Origin: Cryptomeria japonica
Lineage: Eukaryota; Streptophyta; Pinopsida; Cupressales; Cupressaceae
NCBI RefSeq assembly: GCF_030272615.1
Contig: NC_081408.1
Span: forward strand, 201,026,341-201,090,340
Direction: 5' to 3'
DNA length: 64,000 nucleotides
In this document: piece by piece, positions 1-9,900 of the stretch
How the letters are laid out: each line of letters opens with the position of its first letter
How positions within the stretch are numbered: the first letter of the stretch is position 1
Position numbers and translations under genes: made by a program
The notes under the pieces: generated by a model
The model's input: the letters and a program-made list of their open reading frames with translations, nothing else
What the model was told of the DNA's origin: nothing
Databases searched by the model: none

Positions 1-2
1 TA

Positions 3-743
3 AGCACTCCTATGACTACAACAAATAAATTGACATTAAAGGATGATTCAGCTCCTTTAAATCTGACAAGGAACAAATCTATGATTGGAGGATTACTATA
101 TTTGACACAAACCAGACCTAATATAATGAATGCAGTGTGTATTGCATCAATATTTCAAATAAATCCTAAAGAAAATCATGAAAGTGTCGTAAAAAGGATT
201 TTCCGGTACCTACAAGGCACAACAAATCTTGGTTTATGGTATCCTAAGAATGACAATTTTGAGTTGTGTGCATATATAGATGCTAATTGGGCAGGAGATG
301 TAGATGAAAAAAAGAGTACCACTGGAGGTGCATTCCTTTTTGGTAGAAGATTAATTTCATGGATCAGCAAAAAGAAGACTTGTACATCATTATCTACAAC
401 TGAAGTAGAATATGTTATAGAAAAAACTAATTGCACTCAGGTATTATCGATCAAGAAAATGTTGAAGGATATCAAGGTAAAAGGAAAAGAATTAATAATT
501 ATTCATTGTGATAATTCAGCAGCAATTGATATATCAAAGAATCCAATGTTTCACTCTAAAACAAAGCATGTTTCTATTAAGTATAATTTTTTGAAAGAGA
601 ATGTTGAAGCAAATGAAGTGAGATTGGTGTATGTGAATACTAAAAAGAAAATTGCAAACATCTTTACAAAGCCTTTGCCTAAGGAAACATTTGAATATCT
701 CATAGAGAAGCTTGGGGTAATTTCCCCATCGACAAAGACTTGA
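3..743 (+). CDS. Copia pol C-terminus: end of RT and RNase H
   Basis: This is the C-terminal end of a copia polyprotein, open from the window edge (in frame from base 3) to a TGA at 741-743. The RT-RNase H connection (YLTQTRPN) comes first. RNase H motifs follow: YIDANWAGD with the first catalytic Asp, SLSTTEVEY with the catalytic Glu, and CDNSAA with the next Asp. The C-terminal KPLPKETFEYL is typical of copia RNase H. RNase H degrades the RNA strand during reverse transcription inside the virus-like particle. No stop or frameshift is seen, so this is the best preserved copia reading frame in the window. The initiation codon lies outside. Confidence 0.9.
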   Translation, partial: STPMTTTNKLTLKDDSAPLNLTRNKSMIGGLLYLTQTRPNIMNAVCIASIFQINPKENHESVVKRIFRYLQGTTNLGLWYPKNDNFELCAYIDANWAGDVDEKKSTTGGAFLFGRRLISWISKKKTCTSLSTTEVEYVIEKTNCTQVLSIKKMLKDIKVKGKELIIIHCDNSAAIDISKNPMFHSKTKHVSIKYNFLKENVEANEVRLVYVNTKKKIANIFTKPLPKETFEYLIEKLGVISPSTKT

Positions 744-883
744 ATGATGAAGATTGGCATCAAACCGACAGGGACTAACAGAAAAATCTTTTTCCAACTT
801 TGATGAAGGAGAGTTACTTCTCAAGGGGAGCAGTTAGTTGTATGTTATGTTTCGATTCTTAAACTTCTTTGGCATTTAATGTC

Positions 884-895
884 AAAGGGGGAGAG
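884..895 (+). other. Upstream polypurine tract (PPT1) of J
   Basis: The purine run AAAGGGGGAGAG sits about 185 bases before the PPT that abuts the 3' LTR and is preceded by AATGTC. The same doubled arrangement occurs in B, C, D and F. Confidence 0.6.
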
Positions 896-1067
896 ATATC
901 TATGGAAAAACATTGTACTTGGGGAGAGATGTATTTTTTGGTTTTGGTTGTATTTTTTTTTTTTTTGGCATAGAACATTGTATTGATCTATTTTGGGAGA
1001 TTGTTGGTTTTTGGCATTTTGTTTTTTGCACTTAGATGTTTTTCCATCTAGTGTTGCCATCAATGCC

Positions 1068-1079
1068 AAAGGGGGAGAT
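1068..1079 (+). other. 3' polypurine tract of J
   Basis: AAAGGGGGAGAT lies directly before the LTR start TGTTGG at 1080. The PPT primes plus-strand DNA synthesis. It is preceded by GTTGCCATCAATGCC, a motif shared with the other copia-type elements in the window. Confidence 0.85.
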
Positions 1080-2200
1080 TGTTGGATGACTTCATCATGT
1101 GTTGCATTGGTTTTTTTATTGATGTCAACACTTATCTTTCTGGTGGTCTACATTGTTGATTTGGCACTCTGGTTATATTGGTTTATTGTTGAACCGACAC
1201 ATTATGGTCCCGACTTGAATATTGGCTTATGCATAGTCACTGGTATATGTTTCACCTGTAGCTTAGGAAGTTGATGATGACTTGTTATCATCTGGAGATC
1301 ATTTGGTTATGTCAAATTATGTCAAAGACATGGATTGGATGTTTACATTTGGTGTTTTGCTTATTGGACTAATCAGGTTCACATATTTGCATTAACCAAC
1401 AGATAGGTCTAGGTTATGGACCGGAATAAAATATCATGTTCCAGATCAACACGACACATTTTGGAAATGGTTTATTGATTGGATAATATGTAAATTTATT
1501 GAGCCGACATAATGTATCGCATCAAGAATTATTTGTAATTGATTTAAATGTAATATGTTTAGTGAGCCAACCTCATGATAAGGTCTTAGGGTTTTGTATA
1601 AATAATTGTAAGGTCTTATTGAAGATCATATTGTGGTGACTGAGTGTGTGCAAATATTGAAGATCATTATGAAGAGAAGATCCTTGTGCGAATCACATAG
1701 ATATTATCTAAAGTTTGAAGGAAAGGTTACAAGGGTGTTTGGCACTCATAGTCAGAGCTTAAACCAGTACTGAATCCAGCATTGCAGATGCTATTCTGAA
1801 GCAGTGCATTGTTATTGGATTTAACCATCCAATTGTAGTCAGTGTGACTCCTATTTTGTGATTGAGTAGTGAAATCTAGGCAGTTGGCCTTTCTGCACGT
1901 GTAGACCCTATTGTTGTATTCACATCCTATCTGCAGTAGTATCATTTGATTGTGGGTAAGGTTTCCCACGGTGGTTTTTTCCCTTACAAGGTTTCCATGT
2001 CAAAATCTACGTGTCATGTGTTGTGGATTTTGTTTCTCTTTCTGTTTCATGCATTAAGTTATACCAGTACTGCTATAACTGCTAATGTATTTTACCGATA
2101 TTAAGTTTGTTTTAAGTTGGAATAAATTGTTTTGGGTTATAATGTATTGTCAACTGATTCACCCCCCCACCCCCTCAATTGTCCTTCCATGTTCCTAACA
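1080..2200 (+). repeat. 3' LTR of J
   Basis: About 1,121 bp, beginning TGTTGG after the PPT and ending CTAACA after a C-rich run (about 2160-2175). A TATA box is present at 1597-1604. It is distantly similar to the LTR of I (62382-63615). Small ORFs inside it have no coding features. Confidence 0.85.
1597..1604 (+). promoter_or_regulatory. LTR TATA box (J)
   Basis: TATAAATA in the middle of the LTR, where the U3/R boundary is expected. Position and sequence suit a Pol II core promoter. Confidence 0.5.
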
Positions 2201-2783
2201 TATTATTTAGCATTTTTATGGTTCTTTTTTTGTATATATGACAGTGTGGCATGTAGACATCCACATGACATGTTGGTGTCCTAATTCTGAGACCTAAGTA
2301 GACTATTCATAAAATCTATATTTTGTTGAGCCTTTATCTCTATATAATTACAATAATTTCCAATATTTCATATATTTTTGTTATTACCACATTAGTTTAG
2401 TCTTCTTTTATTATTCGTGTATATTCCTAGCTCACCAGAGCATCAATTTAGTGAGGTAGAAAAGGTCACTTTTCTCTTTGAGGTTCATCACTTCAATGGC
2501 AGCAAATTCCCTCATCTACATTTTGGTGAGCCTAATATGAATGCCTCATGTTAGATCTTTTTCTTTTATAATTTGATTCATTCAATAAGGAATTCTCGAA
2601 AGTGATTTTGATATGTTGGGCAATGCCTTAAATGATTTCCTAGATGCATTCCCTTTCAATCAAAAGTCTTCCAAGATCAACCCATGTGTAGATTCTTCTT
2701 CCTTGGGTAGTGAAAATTTTGTAAATGTTATCATAGTGTTTTTCCACTCAAAAGCCTAAGAGACCAACTATTTATGTGATTAC
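2201..2783 (+). other. Stretch between J and A, nothing recognised
   Basis: About 580 bp of AT-rich sequence between the 3' end of J and the 5' LTR of A. I see no ORF of note, tandem repeat or LTR signature. It is the only piece of the window before 60 kb not assigned to an element, and could be host intergenic DNA or an old unrecognised repeat. Confidence 0.5.
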
Positions 2784-3705
2784 TATTGGGAATATGTTGG
2801 ATTTAGTTAAGTGTTGTCATTGATGTCAATATTGTATCCTAGTTGGAGACTTTCTTGGTTAGATCTATCTCGGTTAGTCTTGGTGATCATTTTTGTTTTG
2901 GCTATGATTCTGATCCGATATGATTAGACCTCTAGAATCAGTTTTGGATGCTTATTTTGATGGTTATATGCATTCTATATTCTGGTGGCTTCATGATTTG
3001 GTTATTGTATTTTCATATTTCTGGTTACCAACTTGCTTTTGGTTTTATCGGCTTCTAGCATTCTCGATTATCCTTACCGGTATGTTGTTTTGGTGACTTG
3101 GTTAGTGGATTTTGGGTCTAGCTGATGGATTTGGTTTCTTTCATGGTATTGGTGCTTCTTGATCATATACTAAGCATTTGGAGACTTTTCTTTGGATGGT
3201 GTGCAATTATGGTGGTCCTATTTGGATATGGTTAAACTTTCACTAAGGGTTTCTACCAACAAGTGAAGCATGTTGGATCTTGGTCTTAGCAGAATCCCTG
3301 ATGGATATAATTGTTTGGTTAATTGATTTAGGTCCATGATATGTATTGTAAATCATAATATCGGTCTAGTGGTATCATATGATGTAATTTTGTAATTATG
3401 GGTTTATGGGTTTAGGATTTAGTCAACCTTGTCAATAAGGTTGATGATATGTATTAATAGGTGACTTGCTCATGTAATTTGGATATTGATGGTTGGTTAA
3501 GTCTGCATTATCAAAGAATGATTAAATGTGAATAAATTCATACCAATAAGGTGAAGGTTTATGGAAGGTTTTGTATTACGTAGCAGACATCAATGCTTAA
3601 CTAGAACTGTATCAGACATTTGCAGATGCTACTTTCAATGTTCATTGTATTCCAGATTGTAGTCCAATGATTTTTAAAGTCAGTGAAACTTCCCTTTGTG
3701 ATGAG
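2784..3705 (+). repeat. 5' LTR of A, first part
   Basis: Matches 59244-60108 and 60596-61500 (for example GGTTAAGTGTTGTCATTGA near the start). The first bases read TATTGGGAATATG; A's 3' LTR has TGTTATCAATATG, so the terminal TG has mutated. The LTR is cut at 3705 by B, and bases 3701-3705 (ATGAG) are the left target duplication. Confidence 0.85.
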
Positions 3706-3764
3706 TGTTGGCATATGAACACTCCAATGAGACATTGTGTGTGACTGAAGGTTTGGTCATTTAT

Positions 3765-3925
3765 GGCAACCTTGCAATCCTATGGCACCGACAAGACATT
3801 ATACCGGCAAAGCATTACACAGGCAACCTTGCAATCCTATGGCACCGACAAGACATTATACTGGCAAAGCATTACACAGGAAACCTTGCAATCCTATGGC
3901 ACCGGCAAGACAGTGCACCAGCTTC
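3765..3925 (+). repeat. 57-bp tandem repeat in U3 of B
   Basis: Nearly three copies start at 3765, 3822 and 3879, each opening GGCAACCTTGCAATCC (third GGAAACC). The third copy diverges after about 40 bases. A period of 57 is divisible by 3, so all three frames stay open, which explains the spurious small ORFs here. The same array is at 9583-9743. Confidence 0.85.
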
Positions 3926-4064
3926 AGCAAGATCACTCTACACCGGCACAGGCACCGACACAGAAGAAAAGATGTATACCGGCACAGAGGCCGACAAGAT
4001 TTTTGATATGTAATATTTTGTTTATTGTTGTAAGCCAACTTGGCAAATTGTAAAATGACTCTTG

Positions 4065-4074
4065 TATATAAAAG
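4065..4074 (+). promoter_or_regulatory. LTR TATA box (B 5' LTR)
   Basis: TATATAAAAG, a strong plant-type TATA box, about 360 bp into the LTR. The identical motif is at 9891-9900 in the 3' LTR. It would drive the genomic RNA. Confidence 0.65.
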
Positions 4075-4598
4075 AGATCATTGTAGACATTTGTATGATA
4101 TGGATAGGAAGCATAAAAAAAATTATTAGGCAGACCTAATGTGCGAATTATAGGTCAAAGGTATATGTAAAGAACATAGCAAGAACCGGTACTGAATTTG
4201 GCATTGAAGATGCTATTGTAAAGCAATACAAAATATTGGATTTGTCTAATCCTCATTGTAAGTCAGTGTGACTTCTTATTGAGCAGTGTGCTCTAGGTAG
4301 TTGGCCTTCCTGCATGTGCAGGCCCCTATTGTAAGTAATATTCTCTTATTGGCCAGTAAGTGAATATTGTGGGTCACAAATCCCACCGAGGTTTTTCCCA
4401 CACCGAGTTTCCTTGTTAAACATCTTGTGTTATGGTGTTCTTTTCATGTGGATGTTTTTGATTCTGTTAATTACATTAATTCTTGTATACTGGTATACTG
4501 TTACTTTATGTTCTGCATGCTCTATCTCAAGAAAATCTCATTACTAGTCAGATATTGATTCACCCCCCCCTCTCAGTATCTGTGGGAACCCTAAAAAT

Positions 4599-4610
4599 TG
4601 GTATCAGAGC
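4599..4610 (+). other. Primer binding site of B
   Basis: TGGTATCAGAGC, complementary to the 3' end of initiator-Met tRNA, lies two bases after the LTR. It is the usual copia primer site. Confidence 0.9.
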
Positions 4611-4667
4611 CTGGTCCTCTATTTTTAGAAGCCTAATAGCTTGAGGAAGATCTTGACACCGATAAAG

Positions 4668-5792
4668 ATGGAAAATATGATGAAGCAACTTGAAGGAGCC
4701 CTTACTGACTATGATGCAGAGAAGTTGAAAAAAATCAAATTAGTAGATGATTCAAAAGCAGCTCAGGACATACTTCAAGAAAATCTTACTGTTACAACAA
4801 ATAAGAGAAGAGAACTTTGTGATAAATTGCAAAATCAGAATGATGAAAAGGAATCACTTAATGATATGATAAGCAAATTGAAACAAGAGATCATGACAAC
4901 AAAAAATGAAATGCAGGATATGACTTAGAGATTTTGCAAAGAGATTGAGGATAGAAAGAAGAATGAAGAAGAATTGACCAGAAGACTAAGTGATGTAGCA
5001 AATGAGAACACAAGACTTAGCTATGAAAATGACATGTTGAAGACAGATCTGATGCATACTCAGAATGACTCGAATGAACTAATGAGACAAAAAGAAATCT
5101 TGGAAAGGGAATTGGAAACTGCAAATCAACACAAAGAAAAATTCAAGAAAAGCTCAGAAGAACTTGGTACCTTATTGAAGAATCAAAAACCCAAAGGTGA
5201 CACTTCTAGAATTGGATTTGAAGTTGGAGAAAGATCTGGTACTGTAAATACTCAGGATCATAGCAAACTGGTAAGACCTCCTAATACTTATAAATTCAAT
5301 AGAAAATGCTTTAACTGTAATAAATATGGTCATAGGGAAAATGAATGTGGATGTAGGAATTATTAGAATATCAATCCTCCCATCGGTCAATGCTCCAATT
5401 GCAACAAAATTGGTCATAACTCTGAAAACTGTAGAATGAATGTAAGATGTTATGTTTGTGGAAGATTTGGACATTTATCAAATCAATGCAAAACACAAAC
5501 CAGCATAGGTTATGGGAAAGCTATTCAAAAAAATAATGTAACTTGTTATGTATGTAACAAGATTGGTCATATTGCTAAATTTTGTAGAAGTAAAGGTACA
5601 CTGGTAGACAACAAAAGTACTAGCTTGAAAGGTAAAGAAAAGGTTGAAGAGGTTAAGCAAGAATTTTCAAAGCAATGGATTAGAAAAGCTGATCTAAATA
5701 TTGGGGATACTCCTCCACCGGTAGGACAATATGATGCTCCACTGGCAGGACAGAGCAATGCTCCACCAACAAGAAGTTCTTCATCTAATTGA
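4668..5792 (+). pseudogene. ORF1 of B: Gag-like coiled-coil / zinc-knuckle protein
   Basis: 375 codons in one frame from ATG 4668 to TGA-free stop TGA/TAA region ending at 5792, interrupted by TAG at 4926 and 5364. Residues 1-170 are charged and heptad-like, probably a coiled coil. A linker with NQKPKGDTSRIGFE (about residue 172) recalls the linker before the zinc knuckle in SIRE-type copia Gag. Four CCHC knuckles (C-X2-C-X4-H-X4-C) start near residues 214, 242, 261 and 293. The role is presumably nucleocapsid RNA binding. The N-terminal copia Gag domain seen in A (10767) is absent. At 5364 the sister element D reads CAG (44814), so this stop is a C-to-T change. Confidence 0.85.
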
Positions 5793-6096
5793 AGAAAATT
5801 ATCTTGAGGGTTTGACAATCTAATGACACATGTGCTATTATTCCCTCGGTTAGAGAAAAGAAGTTGAAAATCACTCATTACCGGCAAATAAAGTTAAGCT
5901 AATACATTACCGACAAGAAATTAATGTGGTAGGTAGCAGAAAAGACTTTATAAAATAAGGTTTTGGCTCCATTTCACTTCACTGAGATTCAAACTTTTAG
6001 AGAGCACGAAATCTCCAAAGCTAAGGCATTTCAAGCAAAGAGGCAAAGCATTTCAGCAATCAATCCATCCAAAGGAAGAAAAAGGTATTTATCATC
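5793..6096 (+). other. ORF1-ORF2 spacer of B
   Basis: 304 non-coding bases between ORF1 and ORF2. The same spacer is about 304 bp in D and F and about 443 bp in C. It holds a TATA box at 5947-5957 preceded by TTAATGTGGTAG, then about 140 bases with little ORF potential before the ORF2 ATG. This looks like a promoter and 5' UTR rather than a simple readthrough junction. Confidence 0.6.
5947..5957 (+). promoter_or_regulatory. Internal TATA box upstream of ORF2 (B)
   Basis: TTTATAAAATA about 145 bases before the ORF2 ATG. TATA-like boxes at near-identical spacing occur in D (45374) and F (55929-55938), and further upstream in C (29845). Confidence 0.5.
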
Positions 6097-9000
6097 ATGG
6101 CATCCTCCTCTGCACCTGAATTCATAGCAAACCCTACAGTAGTCGAGGTTATAAAATGCCCTAGGTTCGTATTTCAGCTAGTTCCCGAGGTAGCTAAGAA
6201 AGATGACAATACAAGTGCTTTTTCCCAAATTCCAAAAGGTGTTGTTTATGCAGAAGATCCTAGAATGTATATCCATTGCAACATAGAGGGATTAGGAGAT
6301 GAAGAAATTAAAAATATGTATAAGACTGTTATATGTGACAATTCTGGAAATGTGAAACCTGAATATAAAGTTGTTGAAACCCTAGGATTCACTGAAATCC
6401 TCTGCATTCTTGAATTTCCCAAGGAAGTGATTAGGATAGTTTTAAGCAAGGTACATGGTTCATTCTTCTGGCTTGATTCAGTTCACAAAATTACAAAGGA
6501 AGTTGTGAAAGCAGTAACAGGGTTACCTTCCACCAGTAATAGACCCGACAAGACTAAGAAGGTCTCCAATGACCTAGTAATGAACTTAACTGGTGCAACA
6601 TCAGATAGAAGGTCTCTAAGGGTTAATGATGTGACTGATATAAATGTTAGATTTGTTAGCATGATTTTAGGGTACAAAGCAACTCATGCAAATAGACTTA
6701 ACTCAATTTCCAGTTTATGCATTAAGAGTGCTCATGACATGGTAAAAGAAAATGTGAAAATTGATGTATGTGAATGGTTAAAAGATGAGTTGATTTATAA
6801 CTTAGGAAAAATCAAGAAGGATAAGAAAGGAACTTTTAGATTTGGAAATTTACTTATATGCTTAATGCTACATATAACCAAACAGGTTCCCGATATAGGC
6901 AACAAAAATATTGGATTTGACATAATGGTAGGAAAACAATTATCAGACTTATTCAATAACATGGGTGAAAACAAGGAAAAGAATATCAATGAGTATTTTC
7001 AAGCACTAAAGGTCAAAATGAACAAAAGAATCAGACTATCACAGGAAAATGTCAACAAATACAAGGATGATATATGTTTTGTAATAAAAAAGGATGAGAT
7101 CTGGATGGAAGCAGTCATCCCTAAAACAATTTGGGTAACAGAGATGGGTTATGAGACCGATGATCATATCATTGAAACTTATGCTAAAGCACTTCTAGAA
7201 GCACCCAGGGAACCAAAGGAAGAAGTATTTGGTAGTGCTGAGACCATAGAAAGTCAAATTCAATCTAAGAAGAGAGTGAAAAAGGTTGAGGCATTTGTGA
7301 GGAAAGGGTCCAGACAAGCAAAAGCTATAAAGGAAGATATATTAAAGAAAACTGGCATAACTGAAGATGAGTTGGTAGACCCACAACCTGAAGCTTATCT
7401 ATCACCAGTAGGTACTTCCTCAGAAGGAGATATACCGGAAACTTTTAAAAGAGCTGTTAGGAAAAGAGATCCCTCATCGGCAACCAATCCTTCACCTAGA
7501 AGGACAAGGCAAAAGCAACAAGCTGTGAGATCTCTGGTCAGAAAGGTCACACCTAAAAAGAAGCTGACACCCAAAAAGAAGAAAAAATACAAACACAGAC
7601 TTGGCCGCTCTTGATATATTACTGAATGAGATCATAGAGGAAGGTAAATTGAAGAACATAGGGAAAATTTATGACACCCTATCAGATGATGAGAAAGGGA
7701 AAGTTGAGGAGAGTGTAATATTACACATGGACATGTTTAAAAAGTTTTTGTTGCAAGTCTTAAATGAAATTCTTGATGACTTATACAAAAGACTTGAGGC
7801 TAGAAGGCAAAGAGTAATAGAATTGGATAAGAAAATAAAAATAGAAAAACTACTTGTAGTATATCCGGTAAACTCCCCAAAAGAAATTGATGATCTGATA
7901 GCTCAGGCTAACCAGAAAGTTTTTTCCACTACACATGGGAAAATTTCACTGATGGCGGGTAGAGTTACAGAGGTTTCAAAGGAAATAGAAAATGGTTGGG
8001 ACATATTTTTGGTTGAAAAAGAAAAACAAGAAGAATATAGGAATCCCAAGCCTAATAAGGTGTATCAGAAGGACAAAGGGAAAGGTAAAGTTGGTGGACC
8101 ACCAAGTATCAAGGTTAGAGACAACTTACCCCCACCTCCTTTAAATACTCCACTAGTAAAATCAACAACAACTAAAGATCAACTGGCAGCTAAGAGCATG
8201 GATATAGAGGATGGCAATACTATTTCTGAAGTCCTATATACTGTGAATGTTGATACTCAGAAGATCAACATAGTGGTAGATAAAGATACAACAGATAAAT
8301 TAGATATAGCCAAAGAGCCTCCGGTAATAAGCAATACAGAGCAATCGACAGCGGATACAGGGAAAAAGATGGAATCTGGAACACAAACAGAGAAACCGAT
8401 AGAGCTAAAGGCTCCAGAATAGATGCCCCCGGTAAGAAATGAAGCAGGAAAACCAGTGCTTAAGGAAATGCAGACACAAACTAACCTGCCAGAGGTCAAT
8501 ATAAGCATGGTCACTTCCACCGGTACTCAGTTTGTTGGGTCACCATCAAATGTAACTGAGGTATTACTTGAATCCATCAAGAAAATAACTGATTATAGCT
8601 CACAATCTTAGAAGGAAATAGATGATTCAATCCCATTTTTGAAATCAATAGCTCCTAATTGTAATATAGACAATAAAGATTCTTTAGGGCAGTTGGATAC
8701 ACTATGTAAATATATTTCTAGAAATTTTGAGCAAATAAAGGTAGAATCTGTAAAGGAAATTATAGAAAAGGAGAAACAAAAATTCTTTGAGGAAGGAATA
8801 AAGAAGTGTAACAGAGATTTTGACACACTTCTACAAGAACTATGTAGTTTGTTAAAAGAATACAAGAATCTGTATAAAGATACATGTAAAACAAACTTTT
8901 TGGGTGTAGATATTGATAAGAAAATAAGCAAGGCATAGGATGAGATAAATAAACTTGCAGACAATTTTGTCAACTCACCTGATTCATTATCAGTTTTCGA

Positions 9001-9307
9001 AGAGAAGATAGCAAATTTTGAGGAAGAATTTCTCAAATTGGAAAGAGAGAAAGAGAGAATAATAAATAAGGAAAAACACTTGAGATCTAGACTAAGTCCA
9101 AGATTGGACTATTTAGCATCTCTGCAGAAGGAAATCTTAGAGGCATTAACACAAGGAAGCAAAACACTAGCAGAGCACTTGCAGTATCTCACTGGTACAG
9201 TAAAAAGAACTAAGATAGAAATAAAAGACAGTAAGAAGTTTATGGATGGTATAAACTTAATTTTGGGAGATCTTTTCCAGATAATAACTACCCAGCTACA
9301 AGGTTGA
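6097..9307 (+). pseudogene. ORF2 of B: conserved unknown protein, about 1,070 codons
   Basis: Starts MASSSAPEF at 6097, the start shared with D. The first frame runs to about 7610, then a one-base shift in an A-rich Lys stretch moves to the next frame, which continues to 9307 with stops at 8420 (TAG), 8609 (TAG) and 8936 (TAG; F has CAG here). Visible parts: an N-terminal globular half with AVTGLPSTS (residue ~140), DVCEWLKDEL (~223), FRFGNLLICLM (~247) and WVTEMGYE (~346); SPVGTSSE (~436); a Lys/Arg-rich stretch (~460-505); a helical segment; an acidic Thr/Pro-rich linker; and a C-terminal coiled coil. There is no signal peptide, clear membrane segment, or protease, RT or integrase motif. 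I do not recognise the family. Homologues are in C, D and F. Confidence 0.8.
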
Positions 9308-9369
9308 GGATATGGACAGCTGAACCTACAAACTCTACTGACATCTTGACAACCTTTTTCATTGATGCC

Positions 9370-9379
9370 AAAGGGGGAG
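9370..9379 (+). other. Upstream polypurine tract (PPT1) of B
   Basis: AAAGGGGGAG preceded by CATTGATGCC, just after ORF2 and about 140 bases before PPT2. It matches the consensus better than the LTR-adjacent copy. Confidence 0.6.
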
Positions 9380-9496
9380 TAGTGGGATGAGAAAATTCAA
9401 AACATAGGAATTATATGCTCAGGTGGAGCTCTCACACTTTTGGTAAACATTTTTGGTCTACACATTTTTGGATATCTTTTGAAATTTCTCATGAGT

Positions 9497-9588
9497 GTTG
9501 CCATCAATGCCAAAGGTGAAGATTGTTGGCATATGGACACTCCAATGAGACATTGTGTGTGATTGAAGGTTTTGTCATTGATGGCAAC
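9497..9588 (+). other. Dyad around the PPT-LTR junction of B
   Basis: GTTGCCATCAATG (9497-9509) is the exact reverse complement of CATTGATGGCAAC (9576-9588). The 66-base loop holds PPT2 and the first 52 bases of the 3' LTR. Equivalent dyads occur in A, C, D, F and J. Confidence 0.7.
9512..9522 (+). other. 3' polypurine tract (PPT2) of B
   Basis: AAAGGTGAAGA directly before the 3' LTR, a slightly degraded form of AAAGGGGGAGA. Confidence 0.75.
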
Positions 9589-9743
9589 CTTGCAATCCTA
9601 TGGCACCGGCAAGACATTATACCGGCAAAGCATTACATAGACAACCTTGCAATCTTATGGCACCGACAAGACATTATACTAGCAAAGCATTACATAGGTA
9701 ACCTTCCAATCCTATGGCACCGGCAAGACAGTACACCAACATC
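9583..9743 (+). repeat. 57-bp tandem repeat in the 3' LTR of B
   Basis: Copies start at 9583, 9640 and 9697, in the same arrangement as in the 5' LTR. The repeat therefore predates insertion of B. Confidence 0.8.
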
Positions 9744-9890
9744 AGCAAGATCACTCTACACCGGCACTGACACTGGCATAGAAGAAAAGATGTATACTGG
9801 CACAGAGGCCGACAGGATTTTTGATATATAATATTTTGCTTATTATTGTAAGCCGACTTGGCAAATTGTAAAATGACTTGTATATAAAAG

Positions 9891-9900
9891 AGATCATTGT
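9891..9900 (+). promoter_or_regulatory. LTR TATA box (B 3' LTR)
   Basis: TATATAAAAG, identical to the box at 4065-4074. Confidence 0.55.

Larger units (their letters stand above)
1..2200 (+). mobile_element. Element J: 3' part of a Ty1/copia retrotransposon
   Basis: The window opens inside a copia pol gene (RNase H). This is followed by an untranslated stretch with two polypurine tracts and a 3' LTR starting TGTTGG and ending CTAACA. The 5' LTR, gag, protease, integrase and most of RT lie outside the window, so the target duplication cannot be checked; the five bases after the LTR are TATTA. The RNase H resembles that of element A (58529-58973), which places J in the same broad, probably SIRE-like, copia lineage. 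Confidence 0.9.
3706..4596 (+). repeat. 5' LTR of B
   Basis: 891 bp starting TGTTGGCATATGAAC and ending ACCCTAAAA just before the PBS. It pairs with 9524-10415. It contains a 57-bp tandem repeat, a TATA box and a C-run near the 3' end (about 4563-4570). Confidence 0.9.

Noticed and set aside
993-1274. 93-codon hydrophobic ORF across the J PPT and LTR
   Set aside because: It crosses the PPT-LTR junction and depends on T-rich DNA; no support as a gene.
2795-3705. A solo LTR at 2795 plus an unrelated copia at 10767
   Set aside because: The two LTR pieces join exactly at B's ATGAG duplication and match the uninterrupted H LTR, so they are one LTR of element A.
3765-3925. CRISPR-like regular repeat
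   Set aside because: The 57-bp units are adjacent with no spacers, in an LTR of a plant retrotransposon.
3705-4013. 102-codon ORF at the start of the B LTR
   Set aside because: It is produced by the 57-bp tandem repeat, which keeps all frames open; several overlapping frames look equally good.
6097-9307. ORF2 as a retroviral-type envelope gene
   Set aside because: No signal peptide, furin-type site or clear membrane anchor is visible; only its position after gag is similar.
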